From: G963676655 sp963676655
GTDB lineage: Bacteria > Verrucomicrobiota > Lentisphaeria > Victivallales > Victivallaceae
Assembly: GCA_963676655.2 (NCBI GenBank)
Contig: CAXXKX010000004.1
Coordinates: forward strand, 806,001-870,000
Direction: 5' to 3'
Length of the DNA: 64,000 nucleotides
The notes under the pieces are model-generated. The model saw only the letters and a list, made by a program, of their open reading frames with translations, was not told where the DNA came from and did not search any database. Below, piece by piece: positions 54,499 through 62,163 of the stretch. The translations under genes and the position numbers were made by a program. Positions within the stretch are counted from its first letter, which is position 1, and every line of letters begins with the position of its first letter.

Positions 54499-55290
54499 TC
54501 ATTTTGCAATATCATGCAGATCGTTTTCGGTAAGGTTTAGTGCGTCAGCTATTTTTTGCAGTCGCTGCAGGTTGTGAAATTCTTCCGGCGCATGGGCGTC
54601 GCTGCCGAAAGTGAATTTGCACCCGGCCGCTTTAGCCAGCGAGAAAACCCGGATCGGCGTTTCCGGAGAGAAAATTCTGCCTCTGGCCGGATTGGGCAGA
54701 AAACATGGATTGATCTCTATTCCGACATTGTTTTCCGCCGCAATACCGAAAGCGTCGGTCAGTTCCGCATCCGATAAACTGGTAATTGCCGCTTCATAGG
54801 TACTGTCGTAGCCGAATGGAAACAGCGGATGAACAATCGCGTCCGCCAGACCGCTGGAAACGGCAGAAACAAAGAATGCCAGCATGTGTTCAGCTATGCC
54901 GCGCGGTGAAGTGTCGACCGGTTGTTCCATAAATTCTTTCATGTGGAAATGGCTGGCGGACATCATGACATAATCAAGATTGTTTTTTAATTCATGGGTG
55001 ATTCCGAATACCCCCGGCGCCTGGGTGTCTGCCTCGCATCCAACCAGAATCTCGATATCCCATTGTCTCGCATGAATGACGTCATGCAGTTGGAGGTTGG
55101 CTGAACCGTCCATCGGTTCGTACCAGACGCTTGCCGGATACTCCGGAGAATCCCAGACATGATCGGCCAGACCGATTTTTTTGATGCCGCCTTTTGACCA
55201 GGTTTTAATCACATTTTCCATGGTTTGTTCCGGACTGCGGCAGCAGCGTGAGAGGTCGGTGTGGATGTGCATGTCGGATAAGATTTTCAT
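54499..55290 (-). CDS. PHP-domain phosphoesterase (histidinol-phosphatase-like)
   Basis: 263 residues of the PHP metal-dependent phosphoesterase fold. Metal ligands are visible in DMHIHTDLS (residues 6-14), IGLADHVW near 38, SASHFHM near 110, IVHPLFPFG near 155 and FGSDAHAPEEF near 228. It could be a histidinol phosphatase (HisK type) or a phosphoesterase for another substrate; no his genes are nearby. It starts 14 bases after the metallophosphoesterase gene, with AAGGAAA upstream, so the two are probably one operon. Confidence 0.86.
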   Translation of the reverse strand: MKILSDMHIHTDLSRCCRSPEQTMENVIKTWSKGGIKKIGLADHVWDSPEYPASVWYEPMDGSANLQLHDVIHARQWDIEILVGCEADTQAPGVFGITHELKNNLDYVMMSASHFHMKEFMEQPVDTSPRGIAEHMLAFFVSAVSSGLADAIVHPLFPFGYDSTYEAAITSLSDAELTDAFGIAAENNVGIEINPCFLPNPARGRIFSPETPIRVFSLAKAAGCKFTFGSDAHAPEEFHNLQRLQKIADALNLTENDLHDIAK

Positions 55291-55304
55291 CTTAATTTTC
55301 CTTA

Positions 55305-56144
55305 TTAAAATTCTCTGTCTATCATACGCCCTTGGACGTATGCTGATTGTATGTCATATTCGGTTTTAAAACTTACTTGAGAACCTAATTCGTACGTTTT
55401 CATACTTATTTTTCCCGGTATGGCCTCAATCAGTTTAAATTCAAACGGAACTTCGCTGAACGCCGAGACCGTGACGAATCGGCAATTGTTTTTTTCAACC
55501 GCCATATTTATATGGGTATGAGCTCCGAGTACCAGTGAAGTGTGTTTTAGATGTTTGCTTAAAATTTCGTGAAAATTTCCTTGCGGGGCATGGAACGGTT
55601 CGGTCCCCCCATATTGTTCAGGCGGAACTCCATATACTGGAGAATGGGTTATGATAATCCGGGTTGTGCATTTTTTATCAAAATCGTCTATCAGCCCCCA
55701 TTGCGCATTGGTCAGCCATGGTATTTGCGGTTTTTCAGGGTCCCAGAATAACGGTGTTTCGCACCAGTTACAAGTTAATACGTCTAACTGAATGCCCGGT
55801 TTGATGATGCGAAAATCAGGTTTGCCGCCTGGAAAAAACTGCGGTGCGGTTTGCAGCCAAAGCGTGATGGAGTCTTCCGCTGTCAAATCATGATTGCCTG
55901 GGGTCATGTAGACCGGGCAGGGGAGACGTTTGAATAGTTTGACCGCCTCTTCGATATTATCAGGAGTTGCCGATTCAACCATATCGCCGCCGTGCATGAC
56001 GAAATCAATGTTTCCTTCTTTGCTAATAAAACAGGCAAGAAGGTCAATCACTTCCCGAAAATGGGCCAGGTAACGCGGCTGCTTCATGTAACCTTCGCTG
56101 TCACTGCCCCCGATATGGGTATCTGCTAAATATATGAATTTCAT
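55305..56144 (-). CDS. Calcineurin-like metallophosphoesterase
   Basis: 279 residues with all family metal-binding motifs: YLADTHIGG (5-13), FVMHGGDMVES near 48, TPGNHDLTAED near 83, IITHSPVYGVP near 170 and VLGAHTHINM near 203. No signal peptide. The substrate is unknown; cyclic-nucleotide phosphodiesterases and phospho-sugar phosphatases share this pattern. TGGAGC lies before ATG 56144. It heads a three-gene leftward operon with the PHP and zinc-ribbon genes. Confidence 0.88.
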   Translation of the reverse strand: MKFIYLADTHIGGSDSEGYMKQPRYLAHFREVIDLLACFISKEGNIDFVMHGGDMVESATPDNIEEAVKLFKRLPCPVYMTPGNHDLTAEDSITLWLQTAPQFFPGGKPDFRIIKPGIQLDVLTCNWCETPLFWDPEKPQIPWLTNAQWGLIDDFDKKCTTRIIITHSPVYGVPPEQYGGTEPFHAPQGNFHEILSKHLKHTSLVLGAHTHINMAVEKNNCRFVTVSAFSEVPFEFKLIEAIPGKISMKTYELGSQVSFKTEYDIQSAYVQGRMIDREF

Positions 56145-56302
56145 GTTTGCTCCATTTTCGTTAATTTATACCTGTAAACTTTAAAATCCAGTAAAAGCGA
56201 TGAAATAGCCTTGCATTTTAATTGATTTGCATAATTTGTCTGCTATATTATTGAGCTGATCATGTATTAAATTAATTTCAAATTTTGAAGGATATTTGTG
56301 TA

Positions 56303-57064
56303 ATGAGTGAACAAAAGAAGAACCAGATTGACAAAAAGACTCTGGACGCGGAAATCACTAATGCCCTTACGGATGAGTTTGACCGCTTTGAACATTTTGC
56401 CATAACCAGGTGGAAACAGATTATCTGGTGCGGCGTTTTGATTATCGTAATTGTTGCCGTTATTTTTGGTGCTATGGCGATTCAGGAATCCTCGGACCGC
56501 ACTGCCGCTGCGGCGTTGAGTAACGCCAAGACAATTGAAGAGATTAACAAGGCAATCGCCGATTATCCAAATCATAAGGCCGATATCAGTGCCAGAATGA
56601 ATCTGGTCAAGATATACTTTGATAAAAAAGACTATAAAAATGTTCTTGCCCAGTATGCGGAACTTGAAAAGCTGGATATTCCAAAACAGTTGAGAATGCG
56701 TCTTCGCCTGGATGCCGCATACATTGCGGAATTGCAGAAGGATTACCCCGGCGCCATCAGTAAGTTCGCGGCTATTGGCGCGGATACTCTGGGTTTTGAC
56801 GAGTCATACCGCTGTGAAGCCAATTACGCGGCAGGCCGCCTTTCGGCTGAGATTAAAAAGTGGAATGATGCCGCAAAATTTCTTTCGATGAGTAAAAGTA
56901 TGGTAGTGGCCCGCGATAATTTCCAGGCGGTTGATTTTTTCAAGCAGCAGGCGTCTTTTATGTATGATCGACTGGTTGCGGAAGGCAAAATTAAACAAGT
57001 TGCTCTTCTGCCTAAAAAGATTGTCAAACCGGTTGCCGCCGTTCCCGGTAAACCTCTTAAGTAA
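56303..57064 (+). CDS. Membrane-anchored TPR protein (YfgM-like)
   Basis: 253 residues: a short polar N-terminus, one membrane helix (about 46-64, IIWCGVLIIVIVAVIFGAM) and a helical extracytoplasmic domain of TPR pairs (DISARMNLVKIYFDKKDYKNVLAQYAEL ... LRLDAAYIAELQKDYPGAISKFAAI ... YAAGRLSAEIKKWNDAAKFL). This order matches YfgM, an ancillary SecYEG/chaperone partner, though sequence similarity cannot be judged by eye. GAAGGA precedes ATG 56303 by about 11 bases. The SpoU methyltransferase gene follows 2 bases after the stop. Confidence 0.75.
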   Translation: MSEQKKNQIDKKTLDAEITNALTDEFDRFEHFAITRWKQIIWCGVLIIVIVAVIFGAMAIQESSDRTAAAALSNAKTIEEINKAIADYPNHKADISARMNLVKIYFDKKDYKNVLAQYAELEKLDIPKQLRMRLRLDAAYIAELQKDYPGAISKFAAIGADTLGFDESYRCEANYAAGRLSAEIKKWNDAAKFLSMSKSMVVARDNFQAVDFFKQQASFMYDRLVAEGKIKQVALLPKKIVKPVAAVPGKPLK

Positions 57065-57066
57065 AA

Positions 57067-57822
57067 ATGTCCGGTCTGACCAAAAAACAGGTAGCGCTGA
57101 TTCGGTCATTGTACACTCGGCATGGCCGAAAAAAAAGCAATTTGTGCGTTTGTGAAGGTGAACGTTGCTGTGCTGAGCTATTTACTTCCCGTCCTGATCT
57201 GGTCGAATTTGCCGTATGTTCGACCGAGTTTGATGTTAGTTATCCGGATATTGATTTCATCATAGTTCCACCTGATATGTTGCAAAAAATATCTGCGACC
57301 GTAGCTTCTCAAGGTGTTCTGGCGGTGGTGAAACGCCCTGAATCATTATCGCCTGCAATGATTCCATCTGATCCTTTCATTTTGATTCTTGATAGAATTG
57401 CTGATCCCGGCAATTTCGGCACTATTTTACGGACCTCTCATGCCGTCGGCCTGAGAGAAGTCTGGTATACTGCCGGTTCGACGGATGCTTTCAGTGATAA
57501 AACCATCAGATCGGCAATGGCTGCTCAATTCAAAGTGAATTTGCGCTGTCTGCCTGATCTTTCTTCTGCCGTTGATTTATTATTTCAGTTTGGATATAAA
57601 AGTATCTATCGTACTGATCCGCATCAAGGTGAAAGCTGCTTTAAATTCCCGGGATTATTTGATAAAAGCGGCTTGATCATTGGTAATGAAGCAAATGGAG
57701 CAGCAACAATTCCCGGCGCGGTCGATGTAACTATTCCCATGCCCGGAGACGCCGAAAGCTTGAATGCGGCCCAGGCAACTACCGTGTTCTTATTTGAATT
57801 TGTCAGACGTCTGCAAATTTAA
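57067..57822 (+). CDS. TrmH/SpoU-family RNA 2'-O-methyltransferase
   Basis: 251 residues: an N-terminal substrate-binding domain (LTKKQVALIRSLYTRHGRKKSNLCVCEGERC) and a C-terminal knotted SPOUT domain with motif 1 LDRIADPGNFGTILRTSHAVG, motif 2 LIIGNEANGAA and motif 3 IPMPGDAESLNAAQATTVFLFE. Acts on rRNA or tRNA; which one is not evident (RlmB-like or YsgA-like). Its TAA overlaps the TAA of the opposite-strand RAYT gene through a shared TTAA. Confidence 0.9.
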   Translation: MSGLTKKQVALIRSLYTRHGRKKSNLCVCEGERCCAELFTSRPDLVEFAVCSTEFDVSYPDIDFIIVPPDMLQKISATVASQGVLAVVKRPESLSPAMIPSDPFILILDRIADPGNFGTILRTSHAVGLREVWYTAGSTDAFSDKTIRSAMAAQFKVNLRCLPDLSSAVDLLFQFGYKSIYRTDPHQGESCFKFPGLFDKSGLIIGNEANGAATIPGAVDVTIPMPGDAESLNAAQATTVFLFEFVRRLQI

Positions 57823-58802
57823 CTTTGCAGCTTTCTGAAGCAATAGATAACTGCTCCGGCGGGGCTGAGGCCTCGGCTCAGTTGTTTTTTGTTGACCCGG
57901 TCGGGATTATCGAATTTTGCGCCCATTTCACGGATGAATAATTTTGAACCGAGAATCGCTCCATCGCTGAAGTGGCGGGTGCGTCGCAGGAAACGGATCG
58001 GCATCGATTCTTTGCGTTTGGCTTGTTCCTGCGCCTCGAATATCTCCTCGCTGGAGGCTCCGCTCTCCGCCGCGACTATTCGCGCCAGTTCACTTCGAAA
58101 ATAGCTGAATAGGTCGTTGTCGCTCCATTTTGAGGTGTCGCGATGCCAGATATTTTCTTTCAGATGTTTGACGAAGTTTGCTTGAAAGACGTGTTTGCCG
58201 GTGCCGCAGTACCGCCCCCAGGTTGTGAAATGGTAGTCGGCGGGATTGGTCGTTAGTCCGGCACGAACGGGGTTCAATTCTACGTATAAAACGCACGCTT
58301 CCAGGGAATTGCGACTGTCAAGAATGACGCTTTTGAATTTATTGGCCCATAGTTTGCCGATGCGGTCGCGGGATTGGTTGTAGACGACGGTGAAGCGTTG
58401 TTGAAAGGCGCGCATAAAGTAGCTTATGTCGATCATTTTGAGGCCAACTTTGCGACATATTTCAGGATTGGCCGGATTAATCTTTGGCATTTGTTTTGGC
58501 GCGTAAGTGAACTTCTCTAACATACTGCTGTAGTAATTGTTGTGTCGTCTGGCAATATCTTCGATCGACGGCAATTCGTCCGGTCCAGGAGCGTAAACGA
58601 CCACATGGAAATGGTTGCCCATCCAGGCGGCAGAGATCACCTCAATCAGAAAATATTCGCAGAGATTCTGCAGTAATCGAAAACCGTATTCCATGTCGAC
58701 CCGATTGAACGGTTTTTCTCCTCTGCAACCGGCAGCTCGGTTCATCAGGTGGTAGTAGCAGCCTTCGCCTTTGACTTTCATGCGCGTTCCGCGTCCTGCC
58801 AT
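57819..58802 (-). CDS. REP-associated tyrosine transposase (RAYT, Y1/HUH type), copy 2
   Basis: 327 residues, related to copy 1 (9078) along the whole length: RMKVKGEGCYYHLMNRAAG, HUH motif MGNHFHVVVYAPGPDELP, Tyr/Gln in ISYFMRAFQQRFTVVYNQSRDRIGKLWANKFKSVIL, LNPVRAGL, and the common end RFLRRTRHFSDGAILGSKLFI. In the active-site position copy 1 has FMSAYQRQF, whereas copy 2 has FMRAFQQRF: the Tyr is replaced by Phe, so copy 2 may be catalytically dead unless a nearby Tyr serves. GAAGGAAA precedes ATG 58802. The stop codons of this gene and the SpoU gene overlap. Confidence 0.85.
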   Translation of the reverse strand: MAGRGTRMKVKGEGCYYHLMNRAAGCRGEKPFNRVDMEYGFRLLQNLCEYFLIEVISAAWMGNHFHVVVYAPGPDELPSIEDIARRHNNYYSSMLEKFTYAPKQMPKINPANPEICRKVGLKMIDISYFMRAFQQRFTVVYNQSRDRIGKLWANKFKSVILDSRNSLEACVLYVELNPVRAGLTTNPADYHFTTWGRYCGTGKHVFQANFVKHLKENIWHRDTSKWSDNDLFSYFRSELARIVAAESGASSEEIFEAQEQAKRKESMPIRFLRRTRHFSDGAILGSKLFIREMGAKFDNPDRVNKKQLSRGLSPAGAVIYCFRKLQS

Positions 58803-58835
58803 GATTTTTCCTTCATTGTTGACAAGTTTACAGTT

Positions 58836-58864
58836 AATATAGTGGGTGAAGACGGATTTGTCAA
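58836..58864 (-). promoter_or_regulatory. Promoter of RAYT transposase copy 2
   Basis: On the minus strand TTGACA (58864-58859), 17-base spacer, TATATT (58841-58836); identical boxes and spacing to copy 1. Confidence 0.7.
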
Positions 58865-59012
58865 ATTTAATCATTAATTGATTTTTAAAAAACATATAAT
58901 AACTTATTTATTAACATATTATGTTTTTATTTTTTATGTGGACGATGCTTTGTGATTGGCAAATTAGAAGGTTGGGATATTAAAATGTCCAACTAAAAAT
59001 TTGCTACTTGGC

Positions 59013-59040
59013 TTGATGACAGAATTGACGGTTGTATATT
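59013..59040 (+). promoter_or_regulatory. Possible promoter of the redox operon
   Basis: TTGATG (59013-59018), 16-base spacer, TATATT (59035-59040). The start codon at 59051 is only 10 bases past the minus-10 box and has no ribosome site, so the transcript would be essentially leaderless if this promoter is used. Confidence 0.35.
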
Positions 59041-59050
59041 ATGTTTTTAT

Positions 59051-60487
59051 ATGAAATCTTTTTGGGTAAAATTTTTAGCTTATGTATTTTCTCTTGCTTG
59101 TGCTCTAGGAGCCCTTGTATGGTGGATAGGTCGGCCTGTGCCGACGATTTCAGCAAGTCTTCCAGGGCAGGATAATGTTCCCCCTGGCGCTCGAAATAAA
59201 ATTGAAAAAATTGATATCGGCCAATTTTTTAAGCTATTCGACAATAAATATGATAAAACATTAACTGGCGAGTGGCCACGTTTTAGAGGCAAAGATTTAA
59301 CGAATATTAGTCGTGACGGTATCAAATTGCTGGAGACATGGCCCGAAAAAGGCCCGAAAGTGATTTGGCGTAAGAAACTCGGAGAAGGTCATGCTGCTCC
59401 GGTTATTTACAAAGGAAAAATTTTTCTGCTTGATTATCTTGAGAATGAACAGGCAGACGCACTGCGATGTTTTTCTTTGCGGGATGGTCACGAGCTTTGG
59501 CGGCGCTGGTACAATGTAAAGATCAAGCGCAATCACGGTCGATCCAGAACCGCTCCTGCTGTTAATAAAGATTATGTGGTGACTATTGGACCCAAATGTC
59601 AGGTCATGTGCGTAAAGACGGATTCCGGAGATTTGCTTTGGGGAAAGGACCTGGTGAGAGAATACGGTACAGAGATTCCGCAATGGTACACCGGTCAGTG
59701 TCCTTTGATTGACGGTTCGACAGTAGTTCTTGCTCCCGGAGGAAATAATGTTTTAATGATGGGAGTCAATGCCGCTGACGGGAAGGTGTTGTGGACAACT
59801 CCGAACCCGGATAAATGGAAGATGTCGCATGCCTCGGTTATGACGATGACTTTGGCCGGGCGCCGGATGTATGTTTATACTGCACTTGGGGGAGTGGTCG
59901 GCGTTGCGGCGGACGGCGCTGACCGCGGTAAGGTATTGTGGAAGACATCTAAGTGGTCGCCGTCGGTGATTGCTCCGTCCCCGGTGATCATGAACGATGG
60001 CTTGATCTTTTTGACTGCCGGCTACGGTGCCGGAAGTATGACGATCAGGTTAACTTTTCAGGACGGAGAGTTCAAGGTGCAGGAGATTAACCGTTATCGT
60101 CCGCGGCAGGGACTGGCGTTGGAACAGCAGTCGGCAATATACAGTGACGGAATATTATATGGAATCATGCCAAAGGACGCCGGGGCGCGCCGGATGCAGT
60201 TTGTCGGATGTATTCCGGACAATGTAGCGGAGTTCAGAGTGATCGGCCCACGTGATTTGCGTTTTGGGTTGGGACCAATGATCAAGGCTGACGGCAAATT
60301 TTATATCCTGGATGACCGCGGAACTTTGACCATGTTGAAAATTGCCGGAGAACGGTGTTATGTGTTGGGGCGTCATAAAGTTCTTGACGGGCATGACGCC
60401 TGGGGCCCGATAGCTTTGGCAGACGGGTTTATGCTCGTTCGCGACTCGACATCAATGGCATGTTTGGATTTGAGAGGTGAAAAATGA
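59051..60487 (+). CDS. PQQ-like beta-propeller protein, membrane-anchored
   Basis: 478 residues: an N-terminal membrane helix (KFLAYVFSLACALGALVWWIG) and a PQQ/BamB-type propeller facing the periplasm. It begins with the hallmark EWPRFRGKDLTNIS at about 76 and repeats of the type A-P-V-I-Y-K-G-K-I-F-L, L-R-D-G-H-E-L-W-R-R, A-A-D-G-K-V-L-W. Proteins with W-P-x-F-R-G openings are common in Planctomycetota and Lentisphaerota; most lack known cofactors. No heme motif (CxxCH) is present. The gene lacks a ribosome site at ATG 59051. Its stop overlaps the next gene by 4 bases. Confidence 0.83.
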   Translation: MKSFWVKFLAYVFSLACALGALVWWIGRPVPTISASLPGQDNVPPGARNKIEKIDIGQFFKLFDNKYDKTLTGEWPRFRGKDLTNISRDGIKLLETWPEKGPKVIWRKKLGEGHAAPVIYKGKIFLLDYLENEQADALRCFSLRDGHELWRRWYNVKIKRNHGRSRTAPAVNKDYVVTIGPKCQVMCVKTDSGDLLWGKDLVREYGTEIPQWYTGQCPLIDGSTVVLAPGGNNVLMMGVNAADGKVLWTTPNPDKWKMSHASVMTMTLAGRRMYVYTALGGVVGVAADGADRGKVLWKTSKWSPSVIAPSPVIMNDGLIFLTAGYGAGSMTIRLTFQDGEFKVQEINRYRPRQGLALEQQSAIYSDGILYGIMPKDAGARRMQFVGCIPDNVAEFRVIGPRDLRFGLGPMIKADGKFYILDDRGTLTMLKIAGERCYVLGRHKVLDGHDAWGPIALADGFMLVRDSTSMACLDLRGEK

Positions 60488-61422
60488 AAAAAAGTATCAA
60501 GTTGATCCTGATTTTTATGGTTAATTTGTGTTTTCTTGGTGGAGTAGTTTTTTTGATTGTCAAGAGTGGGGGAGGGAATGAAGCGCAAATAAAAGTTCCT
60601 GAGACTCCTCCTCAGGAAAAGGTCGAAACTCCATGGGCAAAAATTGCAGTATACAAACTTCAGACGAAAAGCGCCAGGGCGATGGTTTTTGTGCGAGAAA
60701 AGGATTTTCTGGTAGCCGACGATGCCGGGATAACCGCTTACAGCGAAGACCGGAAGCAGTTGGGGATAATTCCTGTAACCGGGGAAATTGTATCGCTGGC
60801 GGTCGATAAAATAATTATTTATGCGGCGCTGCCCCGGCAGATTGTAAAAATTAATGGTTCCACAATAAAACGTTGGCCGGAGCTTGATTCAAGGACCAGG
60901 CTTACTTCAATAGTCTTAAGCGGGGGGCGTTTGTTTGCCGCCGATGCGGGCAACCGCAAAATATATTGTTTTGATGAAAACGGTAAAAAACTATGGGAGT
61001 CTGCTGGCGCGGAAGGGGAAAAATTTGTGGTGCCGAGTCCGTATTTCGATATGGTGCCGGATGGAGATGGTGGAGTCTGGATCGTCAATCCCGGTCGGCA
61101 CCGGATCGAGAACTACGCGAAAGACGGCAAATTCAAGGCGCAATGGAAACCTTTGGCGGCAAATGCTTTTTCAGGATGTTGCAATCCGGCGTATTTGGGG
61201 ATACTTTCAGGAGACAGGTTCGTAACTCTTGAGAAAGGAACCGTCAGAGTTAAATTGTTCGCCCCGTCCGGTGAAATGATCGAGTACGTGGTTCCGGAGA
61301 GCGGTTTCAATCCGGGCGGGTTCAGGTATGACCTGAAAGTTCTGCCAGATGAAAAGATTGCTATTTTAGACGGATATGCCGGAGAGATAAAGATATATGC
61401 CAGGAGAAATCATGAAAAATAA
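60484..61422 (+). CDS. NHL/beta-propeller protein, membrane-anchored
   Basis: 312 residues: a membrane helix at 6-24 (LILIFMVNLCFLGGVVFLIV), a Pro/Glu-rich linker, and a propeller with repeats such as LFAADAGNRKIYCFDENGKKLWES and VWIVNPGRHRIENYAKDGKFKAQW, which are typical NHL-type blades. Probably periplasmic. No catalytic motif was seen. The ATG overlaps the preceding stop (ATGA). The C-terminal end overlaps the next gene's start region by 11 bases. Confidence 0.78.
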   Translation: MKKSIKLILIFMVNLCFLGGVVFLIVKSGGGNEAQIKVPETPPQEKVETPWAKIAVYKLQTKSARAMVFVREKDFLVADDAGITAYSEDRKQLGIIPVTGEIVSLAVDKIIIYAALPRQIVKINGSTIKRWPELDSRTRLTSIVLSGGRLFAADAGNRKIYCFDENGKKLWESAGAEGEKFVVPSPYFDMVPDGDGGVWIVNPGRHRIENYAKDGKFKAQWKPLAANAFSGCCNPAYLGILSGDRFVTLEKGTVRVKLFAPSGEMIEYVVPESGFNPGGFRYDLKVLPDEKIAILDGYAGEIKIYARRNHEK

Positions 61423-61615
61423 ACTGACGAGACGTGATTTTCTTTTATCGCTGCCGCGTTGGCTGATTGCCGGTGCTTTGGGGGGCGGAGGCTATTTATT
61501 ACTGAAAAGAAGCCGGGAAAAGTGTACTTCTGCGGACCAGTATTGCCGAACCTGCGGGCGCAGCTCATCCTGCGGTCTGCCGGCGGCTATATCTTACCGG
61601 AGGATCGGTAAATGA
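61412..61615 (+). CDS. Small Cys-rich protein with Tat-like signal
   Basis: 67 residues. Begins MKNKLTRRDFLLSLPRWLIAGALGGGGYLLL, a twin-arginine-like signal (T-R-R-D-F-L) with hydrophobic segment, then only about 35 residues holding CTSADQYCRTCGRSSSCGLP: four Cys in a pattern C-x6-C-x2-C-x5-C. It may bind a metal or iron-sulfur cluster, or act as a small electron-transfer subunit; none is proven. AGGAG precedes ATG 61412. It overlaps the NHL gene by 11 bases and the ferredoxin gene by 4. Confidence 0.72.
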   Translation: MKNKLTRRDFLLSLPRWLIAGALGGGGYLLLKRSREKCTSADQYCRTCGRSSSCGLPAAISYRRIGK

Positions 61616-62163
61616 CTGAACAGCCTGCTAATTTGAAAAGAAGAACGTTTTTGCGTTGGACCGCGCTGGCTGGCTTGGCCGCGGCGGTTATGCCCTGGTT
61701 GTGGCGTAAAAAGAAAGAAGATACGGTTTGGCAGCTGGACCCGGCGAAATGCATTCAATGCGGACGTTGCGCTACAGCCTGTGTCTTGACGCCATCGGCC
61801 GTGAAATGCGTTCATGCGTATGCAATATGTGGTTATTGTGACCTTTGCAGCGGATATTATATTGAGAAGCCGACCAAACTGGATACCGCTGCGGAAAATC
61901 AGTTGTGTCCGACTGCCGCCATCAAACGGACTTTTATCGAAGATCCGTATTTTGAATATACAATTATCGAAGACAAGTGCATCGGGTGCGCCAAATGCGT
62001 CAAGGGCTGCGCTGCTTTCGGCAACGGTTCATTGTTCATTCAGGTGCGCCATGACCGTTGCAAGAACTGCAATATTTGCGCCATCGCGGAAGTTTGTCCG
62101 GCCAAGGCTTTCAAACGGGTTCCGATTTCACATCCCTATATTCTGAAAGGTGACGGCGCATGA
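61612..62163 (+). CDS. Tat-exported 4Fe-4S ferredoxin-type protein (NapG/HycB-like)
   Basis: 183 residues: a twin-arginine signal (LKRRTFLRWTALAGLAAAVMPW) and several ferredoxin clusters: CIQCGRCATAC at 46-56, an atypical CGYCDLC with a single-Cys continuation, CIGCAKCVKGC near 125 and CKNCNICAIAEVCP near 148. It should ligate three or four cubane clusters and face the periplasm, by analogy with NapG. It overlaps the next gene by 4 bases (ATGA). It likely passes electrons between the membrane polyferredoxin and the propeller proteins (inference). Confidence 0.85.
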   Translation: MTEQPANLKRRTFLRWTALAGLAAAVMPWLWRKKKEDTVWQLDPAKCIQCGRCATACVLTPSAVKCVHAYAICGYCDLCSGYYIEKPTKLDTAAENQLCPTAAIKRTFIEDPYFEYTIIEDKCIGCAKCVKGCAAFGNGSLFIQVRHDRCKNCNICAIAEVCPAKAFKRVPISHPYILKGDGA

